Below the pieces are notes generated by a model. That model saw only the letters and a program-made list of their open reading frames with translations. It was not told the DNA's origin and did no database searches. Made by a program: the position numbers and the translations under genes. Below are positions 31,625-39,855 of a DNA stretch of 48,000 nt, in pieces (within the stretch, counting starts at the first letter, position 1; each line of letters opens with the position of its first letter). This stretch comes from DATLYH01 sp035575035 (lineage in GTDB: Bacteria; Planctomycetota; Planctomycetia; Gemmatales; Gemmataceae), in the NCBI GenBank assembly GCA_035575035.1, contig DATLYH010000279.1:1-48000 (forward strand), read 5' to 3'.

Positions 31625-32158
31625 TCCGACGAGGACATCCCTGTGCCGGTCCATCATGTCCGGTGGGCGGCCCGGCACCCAGCGGCTCGGGTCGCACAGG
31701 CGCGGGCCGACCGCCGGGCTCCTCCGATAGGGCGGGGCCGCGCCTCCCCAAGGGATCGGCCTGAGACCGCGTTCGGCGGGGCGACCCGAAGTCTGACCGC
31801 GTTCGTAGCCGATTCGCCCGAATTCGGGGGAGCGGAACGACCGAGGGCTTACTCCAGGACAGCGAGCGAGCATTGGTCCCTTACCCTCAATGCGCCGATC
31901 GTCCTCCTGTTGCTGGCTTTGATCGGTCAATCCTCGGAATTAGTCAGCTGGCTGGGCGTGGCCAGCGTACGTGTAGCAGGACACTTGAGAGCTTGCCAAG
32001 AACCATCAGCCCTGCTCCAGGCAATTGACGATAGATTCTTGGTGCCCGAAGCGGGCGAACACTAAGTGAAATTGACTTCCGGCACAGCTCGTGCTGCTCA
32101 TATAATAGGCATGCGTACACGTATCAGGGCCTTGAGTCTGTAGCGCACGGAGGAAGGC
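31625..32158. other. Gene-free stretch before the restriction-modification genes
   Basis: No gene is supported. Near 31799-31835 lies one member of the GTAGCCGA-type inverted repeat (TTCGTAGCCGATTCGCCCG and AATTCGGGGG). From about 31900 the sequence becomes less GC-rich. TATAAT at 32101-32106, 53 bp before the methyltransferase ATG, is a possible -10. TTGACT at 32072-32077 is 23 bp away, too far for a standard promoter. Confidence 0.5.
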
Positions 32159-33148
32159 ATGGGCAAAACCGTGACCACAACTCCCTCCGCCAACGACACC
32201 CTAAGGATCGAGGAGTTTTTACCTCCTGAATGCCGCAACTCCGGCGCCCTCCAGAAAGCTATTCCGCGCATCGCCAAAGACGCTGCGGTCATCGCACGAA
32301 TCGAAGAGGCGCTCCAGCACCTTCCTACGACCCACCGGCTGTTTAACCAGGATGCCCGGGCGATGCAAGTACCGCCCGAGAGTGTACACCTGGTTCTGAC
32401 CAGCCCTCCCTACTGGACTCTCAAGGAGTACCGGAAGACCGAAGGGCAGCTCGGCTACATCGCCGATTACGAGCAGTTCCTTGCCGAACTCGACAAGGTG
32501 TGGAAGAAATGCTTCGACGCTCTTGTGCCGGGGGGCAGGCTTGTCTGCGTGGTGGGAGACGTGTGCCTCTCCCGCCGGAAGAACGGCGGCCGGCATACCG
32601 TCGTTCCCCTCCATGCCTCCATCCAGGAGCATTGCCGCTCCATCGGCTTCGATAACCTGGCCCCAATCATCTGGCACAAGATCGCCAATGTCGCCCATGA
32701 GGTCGAGAACGGATCGGGCTTCCTCGGCAAGCCCTACGAGCCGAACGGGGTTATCAAGAACGACATCGAGTTCATCCTCATGCAGCGGAAGCCGGGTGGC
32801 TACCGCACTCCCGACTTGCCGACCAAGATCCTTAGCATCATCTCCGAGGAGAACCACAAGCAGTGGTTCCAGCAGATCTGGTCTGGCCTCACGGGCGCTT
32901 CGACCAAACATCATCCCGCGCCGTTCCCTACCGAGTTAGCACTGCGCCTAATCCGGATGTTCTCCTTCGTGGGCGACACCGTTCTTGATCCCTTCCTGGG
33001 AAGCGGCACCACTTCGCTGGCCGCGGCGCGGTGCGGGCGCAACAGTATCGGCTACGAGGTCGATCCCCATTACTTTGCCTTCGCGCACCGGCGGCTCCTT
33101 AGTAACACATCAGGGCTCTTTTCGGCGGTACGGGTTCTGGTCCAATGA
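32159..33148 (+). CDS. Type II DNA methyltransferase, beta class (TSPPY, likely N4-cytosine)
   Basis: A 329-residue methyltransferase. Motif IV TSPPYW at 81-86 is of the S-P-P-Y type common in N4-cytosine enzymes (N6-adenine is also possible). It precedes the target-recognition segment. The SAM-binding motif I DPFLGSGTT at 277-285 follows near the C-terminus, with IGYEVDPHYF after it. This order defines the beta class. Strong ribosome site GGAGGAAGGC. The nuclease gene starts 14 bp after the stop. Lower GC than the surroundings and the flanking repeat-rich gap fit horizontal acquisition (inference). Confidence 0.9.
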   Translation: MGKTVTTTPSANDTLRIEEFLPPECRNSGALQKAIPRIAKDAAVIARIEEALQHLPTTHRLFNQDARAMQVPPESVHLVLTSPPYWTLKEYRKTEGQLGYIADYEQFLAELDKVWKKCFDALVPGGRLVCVVGDVCLSRRKNGGRHTVVPLHASIQEHCRSIGFDNLAPIIWHKIANVAHEVENGSGFLGKPYEPNGVIKNDIEFILMQRKPGGYRTPDLPTKILSIISEENHKQWFQQIWSGLTGASTKHHPAPFPTELALRLIRMFSFVGDTVLDPFLGSGTTSLAAARCGRNSIGYEVDPHYFAFAHRRLLSNTSGLFSAVRVLVQ

Positions 33149-33161
33149 TGAGGCAGCCAGC

Positions 33162-33977
33162 ATGGCCAGCGTCATGGAGAATCTCGAGGCCAGGCTTCGG
33201 GAAGCCGTCCGGCTTTTCTGGAAAGTCCGGAAGCAGCAGGCCCGCCAACAGGGCGGCACCGTCACCACAGCCAAGGACCGGGGGCAGCGCGGCGCGGTGA
33301 CCGGCGGCAAGCAGATGGACGGTTTCATCCGCCTTGTCTATGACCTGCTGGTCGAAGCAGGGCTGAACCAGGCAACCATCTCCTGCCACAAAAGGACCGA
33401 GCTGCCGGGTTGGTTCCGGCCCGAGAAGGATTGGGATCTACTGGTGGTGGTTGAGGGCTGCCTCCTTGCCGCCCTCGAATTCAAGTCACAAGTTGGTTCG
33501 TTCGGGAACAATTACAACAACCGTGCCGAGGAGGCTTTGGGCAACGCTAGCGATCTCTGGGCGGCGTACCGCGAGGGCGCGTTCAAACCGTCGCTCCGTC
33601 CCTGGCTCGGGTATATGATGCTGCTGGAGGAGGCGCCAGGGTCAACCCGGCCCGTGAGGACTAGCGAACCACACTTCAAGGTGTTCCCCGAGTTCCGAGA
33701 CGCTTCCTACGCCAGAAGGTATGAGATCTTGCTCACCAAGCTGGTACGCGAGCGGCTCTATGATGCGGCCTGCTTTCTGCTGTCCACCCAAAAGGGGGGA
33801 TTGCGGGGCGAGTACGGTGAGCCGAATCCCGAACTCGGCTTCAGGAACTTTGTCACGTCGCTCATGGCGCGCATGATCGCCACCGCCAAGACGCAACCGC
33901 CCGCTCCACCTTCCCCGCCTGTCATCGATCCCGGCCCGGAGCCTTCGGACGGAGGAGAAAAGAGTGGCAACAGGTGA
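33162..33977 (+). CDS. PaeR7I-like type II restriction endonuclease
   Basis: A 271-residue protein resembling the PaeR7I/XhoI nuclease family, which cuts CTCGAG. A PD-(D/E)xK site is visible: Asp92 (KDWDLLVVVEG) and Glu106-x-Lys108 (LLAALEFKSQVGS). The family stretch FGNNYNNRAEEALGNASD follows. The ATG at 33162 has GAGG ten bases upstream. The proline-rich tail after residue 240 is probably disordered. It is paired with the methyltransferase upstream. CTCGAG sites occur in this window (for example near 1098 and 33186), so if the specificity is as in PaeR7I the partner must protect them. Confidence 0.8.
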   Translation: MASVMENLEARLREAVRLFWKVRKQQARQQGGTVTTAKDRGQRGAVTGGKQMDGFIRLVYDLLVEAGLNQATISCHKRTELPGWFRPEKDWDLLVVVEGCLLAALEFKSQVGSFGNNYNNRAEEALGNASDLWAAYREGAFKPSLRPWLGYMMLLEEAPGSTRPVRTSEPHFKVFPEFRDASYARRYEILLTKLVRERLYDAACFLLSTQKGGLRGEYGEPNPELGFRNFVTSLMARMIATAKTQPPAPPSPPVIDPGPEPSDGGEKSGNR

Positions 33978-33988
33978 GGCGTCCCCCG

Positions 33989-35443
33989 TCAGACTTCTTC
34001 CGGCACCACGAACGGTTTGCGGTAGGCGCGCTTCCACAGGGGGTCGGCCCGAGCCGCGATTTCCTTGCCCATGATGCGCTCAGTCTGCGGGTCCGGCGTC
34101 AGCCACTGGCCCAGGACACACGGCGTCTGCTTGAGGTCCACGCCGTTCTCGGCCAGGTGTTCGCGGATGCTCTGGAAAGCTTCCCGGGCTGCGGCGTGGC
34201 CAGACAGCGCTTCCTCAATCTCCCGAGGAGGGGCTCCCGAGCCAAGGCGGTACGAGATGTTGGCCAGGTGGCATAGCGCGCTGGAGAGGTGCCCCTGTTC
34301 GATGTCGGCGTGCAGGTCGGCGGGATTGCGGCTGCGGACGGCCTTGATAAAGTTGGCGGGGTGGCCGGCGCCTTCGTCCCCCTTGAACTGCCGGACCTTC
34401 TTGCCGTCGCGGTCATAGGCCCAGCCGCCGCCCCGCCCCACGCCGAGGTAGCCGCCCTCGCAGCGGATCACGTTGACATACCGCCGCAGTTTCGTCTGGT
34501 CCAATTCCACACCCAGGTATTGCTTCAGCGACACCGGCAGGGTCCGGATCTCAATCAGGATGGGCACCGGCTCGTACTCGAAGACCGCCAGCTGGGTGTT
34601 CGGCGTCTGGCCGTCGTCCACGTAGCCGAAGCGCCCGCCCAGACTAAGGACGCGCCGCGGCCAGCCGTCATAACCGAGCAGGAAGCGGCAGTCGTCGAGT
34701 TGGTGTACGCCGAGGTTGCCCATGTCGCCGTTGCCGGTCTCCCAGTCCCAGTTCCAGTCGTAATGCAGCTCCTTCCGCCGCAGTGGCCGGCGCGGCGCCG
34801 GGCCGCACCAGAGGTCATAGTCGATGTGCTCCGGGATCGGCTGCGGTCCGTCCACCTTGCCGATGCTCTCGCGCCGCTGGAACCAGATGCCGTGCGCCCC
34901 AAGCACCCGGCCGAGATGGCCGGCCCGAAGGTACTCGACGGCGGCGCGCAGTCCCACGTCCGAGCGGTTCTGGGTGCCCGTCTGCACGATCCGCCGGTAC
35001 TTCCGCGCCGCCCGGACCGCCTGCCGGCCTTCCCAGACATTGTGGGAAACCGGCTTTTCCACGTAGACATCCTTGCCTGCCTGACAGGCCCAGACGGTCA
35101 ACAGCGCATGCCAGTGGTTGGGGGTGGCGATGGCGACGGCGTCAATGCTCTTGTCATCGAGGAGCTTCCGGACATCGGCGTAGGTGATGACCGTTTCCTT
35201 GTGCTCGGTGAGATACCGGACCTGTTCGTCCAGGACCTGGCGGTCCACATCGCACAGGGCCGCTACTCGCACGCCTGGGATTTGGCGGAACTGACGCAGC
35301 AGCCCGCTCCCCCGGATGCGGACGCCAACCACGGCCACGCGGATGTCGTCGTTGGCTCCCAGCACCCGCGCCGACGGCAGCAGCAGCACGCTCCCCGCGG
35401 CGGCCACGCTTTGCAAGAATCGACGGCGGCTCGATCGCTTCAT
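33989..35443 (-). CDS. Tat-exported Gfo/Idh/MocA family oxidoreductase
   Basis: A 484-residue oxidoreductase with a twin-arginine signal (MKRSSRRRFLQSVAAAGSV) and ATG 35443 preceded by GGGAGG. It has VAVVGVRIRGSGLL (cofactor binding), IATPNHWHALLT, a normal EKP (DVYVEKPVSHN) and GNLGVHQLDDCRF with the putative catalytic His. The reading could be extended far upstream without a stop, but that part is antisense to the isomerase gene and is not real. It is divergent from the sugar isomerase, suggesting shared regulation. Its 3' end is 12 bp from the convergent nuclease gene. Confidence 0.9.
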   Translation of the reverse strand: MKRSSRRRFLQSVAAAGSVLLLPSARVLGANDDIRVAVVGVRIRGSGLLRQFRQIPGVRVAALCDVDRQVLDEQVRYLTEHKETVITYADVRKLLDDKSIDAVAIATPNHWHALLTVWACQAGKDVYVEKPVSHNVWEGRQAVRAARKYRRIVQTGTQNRSDVGLRAAVEYLRAGHLGRVLGAHGIWFQRRESIGKVDGPQPIPEHIDYDLWCGPAPRRPLRRKELHYDWNWDWETGNGDMGNLGVHQLDDCRFLLGYDGWPRRVLSLGGRFGYVDDGQTPNTQLAVFEYEPVPILIEIRTLPVSLKQYLGVELDQTKLRRYVNVIRCEGGYLGVGRGGGWAYDRDGKKVRQFKGDEGAGHPANFIKAVRSRNPADLHADIEQGHLSSALCHLANISYRLGSGAPPREIEEALSGHAAAREAFQSIREHLAENGVDLKQTPCVLGQWLTPDPQTERIMGKEIAARADPLWKRAYRKPFVVPEEV

Positions 35444-35596
35444 GAGGGACCTCCCTTCACAGGCGGCCACGGAATTGGCCTGGGGAACGACCTGGAAAAC
35501 CGGGGCGCAACGGCTGGTCCGACGATAGCACCGGCGGGACCGGGAATCAACCGGGTAGCCGGCAGCGCTCGGCTCCCTCTGGGCCGGGAGAAAAAC

Positions 35597-35624
35597 TTGT
35601 TTCCCGTCCGCGACGAACGATAAT
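35597..35624 (+). promoter_or_regulatory. Candidate promoter of the sugar isomerase gene
   Basis: TTGTTT at 35597-35602 and GATAAT at 35619-35624 are 16 bp apart, within the 234-bp divergent gap. Transcription would start near 35631, about 47 bp before the ATG. Confidence 0.45.
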
Positions 35625-35677
35625 AGTGCTATCGCTGACTCGCTCCAATACCCGAGAAGCAAGCTCCAGGATATCGT

Positions 35678-36616
35678 ATGAATGCCTCCCACCCGACCCG
35701 TCGTCAACTCCTGCGCACCGTGGCCGGGGGCCTTGCCGTCGGCGCCTTGCTCCCCTCTTCCTTCCCGGTCCGGGCCGCGGAACCGGCGGTGAGCAAGGGA
35801 CGCATCAAGCAGTCGATCGCCTTCTGGTGCTTCAACAGTGCCGGCGAGAAGTGGGACCTCGAAACCACCTGCCGGGTCGCCAAGGAGCTCGGCTGCCTGT
35901 CGGTCGAGTTGGTCGCCCCCGAGCAGTGGCACGTCCTGAAGAAGCATGGCCTGATTTGCGCCATCGCTCCCAACGGCATGCCGGGCGCCCCCTTCCAGAA
36001 GGGCTTCAACAACCCGCGCTACCACGAGGAAGTCATCGCCCGGACAAAGAAGGCGATCGACGCCTGTGCCGAGGCCGGCTTTCCCAATGTCATCGCCTTC
36101 ACCGGCTACAAGTGGCGTGACGCCGACGATCCCCAAAGCGGCGAGATTTCCCGCGACGAAGGGGCCGCCCACTGCGTCAAGGCGCTCAAGGAGGTCGTCG
36201 GCCATGCGGAGAAGCGGGGTGTCACCATCTGCCTGGAGCATCTCAACACCCGCGACGACACCCACCCGATGAAGGGGCACCCCGGCTACCAGGGAGACGA
36301 CCTCGACTGGGTGGCCGGCATCATCCGCCGGGTCGGCTCGGAGCGGCTGAAGCTGCTCTTCGACATCTACCATGTCCAGGTGATGCACGGCGACATCATC
36401 CGCCGGCTTGAACAGAACAAGGACATCATCGGCCACGTCCACACGGCGGGCAACCCGGGCCGCGGCGAGTTGGACGACCGGCAGGAAATCCAGTACGCCC
36501 CGATCATGAGGAAGCTGGTGGACCTCGGCTACACCGGCTACGTCGGCCAGGAATTCATCCCCACTCGCAACCCGCGGGAAGGGCTGCGCGAGGCGGTCCG
36601 ACTTTGTGATGTCTGA
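35678..36616 (+). CDS. Tat-exported sugar phosphate isomerase/epimerase (TIM barrel)
   Basis: A 312-residue protein of the xylose isomerase-like TIM-barrel family, related to hydroxypyruvate isomerase. Twin-arginine signal: TRRQLLRTVAGGLAVGALL. Metal-ligand motifs are visible: ICLEHLNTRDD (Glu), LLFDIYHVQVM (Asp, His), GHVHTAGNPGR (His) and YVGQEFIPT (Glu). It belongs with the divergent oxidoreductase in a probable periplasmic sugar-modifying pathway. The next gene begins about 28 bp after the stop or overlaps it, depending on its start. Confidence 0.88.
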   Translation: MNASHPTRRQLLRTVAGGLAVGALLPSSFPVRAAEPAVSKGRIKQSIAFWCFNSAGEKWDLETTCRVAKELGCLSVELVAPEQWHVLKKHGLICAIAPNGMPGAPFQKGFNNPRYHEEVIARTKKAIDACAEAGFPNVIAFTGYKWRDADDPQSGEISRDEGAAHCVKALKEVVGHAEKRGVTICLEHLNTRDDTHPMKGHPGYQGDDLDWVAGIIRRVGSERLKLLFDIYHVQVMHGDIIRRLEQNKDIIGHVHTAGNPGRGELDDRQEIQYAPIMRKLVDLGYTGYVGQEFIPTRNPREGLREAVRLCDV

Positions 36617-36644
36617 CCCATCACCCCCAGGCGAGACCCCAGGC

Positions 36645-37247
36645 ATGAGACGCACCCTGAAGCACCTGGTCCTCCTCAGCGTGCCGGTGCTGCTCCTGCT
36701 TGTTTGGTACTGGGTGAATTACACCGAGCGCTCCGGCGAGGTAGACAGCCTGGACGCCCTCCGGGATTCGACGGGGGTAGGGGTGGGCGAGGGGCTGGCC
36801 GGCTTTCCTCACCAGGGACCGATTCGGTGGGAGGAAGATCGGCAGAATCACGGCTGGGCGCTGCGGCTGGTCGGCCGGACGTCCCTGGACGAAGTCCGCC
36901 GCTGGGCCGGCGAGAACGGCGAGCTGCACACCGTGGACGACCCGCCCGACCTTTTCGAGATCGGCAGCCCGGGCGACCGCTACTACCTCTTCCACAAGGT
37001 GGGGGCGCGGCGAATCTATCGCATCAAGGTGTACGAAGACGGGCGGTTCCAGATCAGCGTTTTCCTTCGTCGGCCGGCGGGGAAGCGAGCCGCCGTTCAT
37101 GGCAAGTTCGCCTCGATCAAGGCCCCATGCTGTCCCAAGAGGGTGCGATACCACGATGCCGTCTGCTCGGCGCGGCCGGGCAGGGCTCGGGTGCCCCAGA
37201 TGAGTGAGAGGGTGCGGCGCGTTGTCGGTCCGGTCTTGGTGCGCTGA
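36645..37247 (+). CDS. Membrane-anchored hypothetical protein, 3' end overlaps the facing gene
   Basis: About 200 residues. One N-terminal membrane segment (LVLLSVPVLLLLVWYWVNY) is followed by a soluble domain with a GELHTVDDPPDLFEIG segment and a RIYRIKVYEDGRFQISVFLR end. Starts at 36606 (GTG) or 36609 (ATG) are also possible and would overlap the isomerase gene. The last 50 residues (after about 37097) are encoded antisense to the B3/4 gene and are Arg/Cys-rich and unlike the rest, so the natural C-terminus may have been lost. No family recognised. Confidence 0.55.
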   Translation: MRRTLKHLVLLSVPVLLLLVWYWVNYTERSGEVDSLDALRDSTGVGVGEGLAGFPHQGPIRWEEDRQNHGWALRLVGRTSLDEVRRWAGENGELHTVDDPPDLFEIGSPGDRYYLFHKVGARRIYRIKVYEDGRFQISVFLRRPAGKRAAVHGKFASIKAPCCPKRVRYHDAVCSARPGRARVPQMSERVRRVVGPVLVR

Positions 37248-37726
37248 GCATCCTTGACCGCATTGGCGCAGGGGCCGTCGGCATCGAACAGGCAGAGCAG
37301 GCCGCCGAGGTCCATTACCTGTCCCGAGGCATTAAACACATAACTGGCGCCGGCCGGGGCGATGCCGACGCGGAACGGTCCGTGCGTCCGGTCCAGGTCC
37401 ACCACGCTGATCGGCAGGCCGCTGTGCAAGGACACCACGTTGCACACGTCCACCGCCAGGTTGATGGAGGCGAGCCGGCCCTCGGCGACCGCCTTGAGGA
37501 GATACTCCGAGGCCGGCTTGCTCCGCCCAGTCGGCCGGAACCCGCCGTGCCGGAGCAGCTGCCGCACCGCCTCGCGCACGTCGTCATTGCTCCGCAGAGG
37601 GGCCGGCGCGTCCGGCGACAGCAGCGCTCGCAGCTCCGGCGGCGAGGTCATCTCCCCGAGCGGCCGCGGGAAGACGGTCACAAACGCTTGCAGGTCCAGC
37701 AACGGATGAGGATCGACGGTCAGCAT
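37097..37726 (-). CDS. B3/4 (PheRS beta tRNA-editing-like) domain protein
   Basis: A 209-residue protein resembling the free-standing B3/4 domain of phenylalanyl-tRNA synthetase beta chains, which deacylates or binds aminoacyl-tRNA. Motifs: SINLAVDVCNVVSLHSGLP, GASYVFNASGQVMDLGGLLC and a C-terminal region typical of the family. The ATG at 37726 is preceded on the minus strand by TTATAAC about 9 bp away, so the leader is short or absent. It overlaps the facing plus-strand frame by 151 bp. Its own composition is even to the end, so it is the more secure of the two. Confidence 0.75.
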   Translation of the reverse strand: MLTVDPHPLLDLQAFVTVFPRPLGEMTSPPELRALLSPDAPAPLRSNDDVREAVRQLLRHGGFRPTGRSKPASEYLLKAVAEGRLASINLAVDVCNVVSLHSGLPISVVDLDRTHGPFRVGIAPAGASYVFNASGQVMDLGGLLCLFDADGPCANAVKDAQRTKTGPTTRRTLSLIWGTRALPGRAEQTASWYRTLLGQHGALIEANLP

Positions 37727-37981
37727 GCAGTTGTTATAACGGATTGCTGCGGCGGTTCAGCCCCCGCCCAGTGACTTGATTCCTTGGCCTGGCGATCCCC
37801 GCCTGAACTTGCACGCCTCGATCGGACAGAGTACCGTGAAGAGGTCTTGGACGAAGACCGAGGCATCCTCATCCTGTCCCGGTGCTTGGTGGCAGCCACA
37901 TCAAATGAGGGGTTCAGACGGGCGGGCGTCTCGTAAAAAAAGTATCAGAGTCGGAAGCGTCCGCGACCGGAGACCCGAGTC

Positions 37982-38695
37982 ATGCCGTTCGGCGTTGATC
38001 TCCGTGAGCGTCGGCTTCAGCCGGAGGTCATGGACCAGCCGGGCCTCGATCCTCGGCAGCACGCCCAGGCCTTGCGCGGTCTGAGACGCATCAACCGTCT
38101 CAGCGGCAGCGCTGTCATCCTCTGGCCGTCGATCCGCTCCCTGGCGCGGCGGCTGGCCCCGCGGCCGCTGCGCGTCCTGGATGTGGCCACGGGCGGCGGC
38201 GACGTCCCGGTCCGCCTCTGGCAGGCGGCCCGCGCCGTCGGCCTCCCCGTGCAGATCGACGGCTGCGACCGCAGCCCGATGGCCGTCGCCTTCGCCCGGA
38301 ACCACGCCGCGGAGAGTCAGGCGCTTGTCGGGTTCTTCATCTGCGACGCGCTGGAGGAGCTACCGACCGGCTACGATGTCCTCGTCAGCTCGCTTTTCCT
38401 GCACCACCTGGACGAGGACCAGGCGGTGCGGTTCCTCAGGCGCATGGCTGACGCCGCCGGCCGGCTGGTCCTGATTAACGACCTGGTTCGCAGCACCGCC
38501 GGCTACCTGGCGGCCTACGTCGGCACTCGGCTGCTGTCCGCTTCGCCGATCGTCCGTGAGGATGGGCCGCGCTCGGTGGCCGCAGCCTTCACTCTTGGCG
38601 AGGCCCGGGCTCTGGCGGAGCGAGCCGGCCTGCGCGGCGCCCGGGTGGTAGGGCGCTGGCCGTGGCGCTTTCTTCTCCGCTGGAGGCGCCCATGA
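37982..38695 (+). CDS. SAM-dependent methyltransferase of the type III PKS operon
   Basis: A 237-residue class I methyltransferase with motif I VLDVATGGGD (65-74), then DGCDRSPMAVAFAR and FLHHLDEDQAVRFLRRM. The N-terminal MDQPGLDPRQHAQALRGLRR is characteristic of this group in planctomycete PKS operons. The start could be the ATG at 37982 or at 38030. It overlaps the next gene by ATGA. It probably methylates the polyketide product or a precursor. Confidence 0.85.
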   Translation: MPFGVDLRERRLQPEVMDQPGLDPRQHAQALRGLRRINRLSGSAVILWPSIRSLARRLAPRPLRVLDVATGGGDVPVRLWQAARAVGLPVQIDGCDRSPMAVAFARNHAAESQALVGFFICDALEELPTGYDVLVSSLFLHHLDEDQAVRFLRRMADAAGRLVLINDLVRSTAGYLAAYVGTRLLSASPIVREDGPRSVAAAFTLGEARALAERAGLRGARVVGRWPWRFLLRWRRP

Positions 38696-39855
38696 CGACA
38701 GCGACCGTGCATCTGGGACAGGCGGTGGAGCATGGCTGGGACGCCATCGTGGTCGGGGCGGGACCGGCAGGGGCGCTGGCTGCCCGCGAGTTGGCCCGGC
38801 AGGGGACGCGCGTCTTGTTGGTGGACCGGGCGACTTTCCCACGGTGGAAGGTGTGCGGCTGCTGTCTGAACCGGCAAGCCCTGGCGACGTTACAAGGCGT
38901 GGGGCTCGGCGGGCTTGCCGGGCGGTGGGGGGCAGTCCCACTGAAGGCGGTGCGTCTGGCGGCGCGAGCGCGCCGGGTGTTGCTCCCTTTGCCCGGAGGC
39001 GCGGCGCTGTCGCGCGAGCGGCTGGACAGCGCACTGGTCGAAGCGGCTGTGCAAGCGGGGGCGGCCTTCCTGCCGGGAACGTGGGCCGCGCTGGGCAGCG
39101 TCACCGGCGAAGGCCGGCAGGTCATCCTGCGCCAGGGCGGACAGCAAGTCGAGGCGACGGCCCGGGTGGTGCTGGCGGCGAATGGTTTGGGCGGCGGTCT
39201 GCTGACCGGCCTGCGGGCCCGCGCGCCCAAGGGGTCGCGGATCGGCGCGGGAGCAGTCGCCGCGACAGCGCCGCCGTTCTACACGCCGGGCATCATCTTC
39301 ATGGCCTGCGGAACGGGCGGCTACGCCGGCCTGGTCCGCCTGGAGGACGGACGGCTCGACGTCGCCGCTGCCCTCGACCCGGAGTTGGTGCGCCAGGCCG
39401 GCGGGCCGGGCCGCGCGGTGGAGAGCATCCTGGCTGAGGCAAACTTGCCGCCGGTGCCTGGGCTGGCCGGCCTGGCCTGGCGCGGTACGCCGGCCCTGAC
39501 GCGGCAGCTGCCCCGGCCGGCGGCCGAGCGGCTGTTTGTACTGGGGGATGCGGCCGGGTACATTGAACCGTTCACGGGGGAGGGGATCGCCTGGGCGCTG
39601 GCCTCCGCCGTGAGCCTGGCGCCGCTGGCTGCCTGCGCCTGCCGCGGCTGGTCGGCGGCGCTGGCCGACGAGTGGGCCCGGCTGCACCGCCGGCAGCTCG
39701 GCCGTCGTCAGCGCCTGTGTCGGGCGGTCACGGCTGCGCTGCGGCACCCCAGCCTGGTGCGCCTCGCCGTTGGAGTCCTGGCCTGGATGCCTGCGCTGGC
39801 CCAGCCGCTGATCCGCCGGCTCAACCTCATCCCCCCAGGGACTGCGCAGCAATGA
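38692..39855 (+). CDS. FAD-dependent oxidoreductase (geranylgeranyl reductase-like)
   Basis: A 387-residue flavoprotein with the N-terminal dinucleotide motif IVVGAGPAGALAARELA (GAGPAG at 22-27), RATFPRWKVCGCCLN near the flavin, and the second FAD motif FVLGDAAGYIEPFTGEG. This group includes tailoring monooxygenases and geranylgeranyl reductases. Its start ATG overlaps the methyltransferase stop, and its stop overlaps the PKS start (both ATGA), so the three are tightly co-translated. Likely a tailoring oxidase or reductase for the polyketide. Confidence 0.88.
   Translation: MTTATVHLGQAVEHGWDAIVVGAGPAGALAARELARQGTRVLLVDRATFPRWKVCGCCLNRQALATLQGVGLGGLAGRWGAVPLKAVRLAARARRVLLPLPGGAALSRERLDSALVEAAVQAGAAFLPGTWAALGSVTGEGRQVILRQGGQQVEATARVVLAANGLGGGLLTGLRARAPKGSRIGAGAVAATAPPFYTPGIIFMACGTGGYAGLVRLEDGRLDVAAALDPELVRQAGGPGRAVESILAEANLPPVPGLAGLAWRGTPALTRQLPRPAAERLFVLGDAAGYIEPFTGEGIAWALASAVSLAPLAACACRGWSAALADEWARLHRRQLGRRQRLCRAVTAALRHPSLVRLAVGVLAWMPALAQPLIRRLNLIPPGTAQQ

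Noticed and set aside
32072..32106. Standard promoter TTGACT-TATAAT before the methyltransferase
   Set aside because: The 23-bp spacing is too long for a usual sigma-70 promoter; only the -10 is retained as a possibility.
33989..36655. A single 888-residue protein including the oxidoreductase and the region upstream
   Set aside because: The Tat signal and ribosome site at 35443 define the true start. The upstream part is antisense to the isomerase gene.
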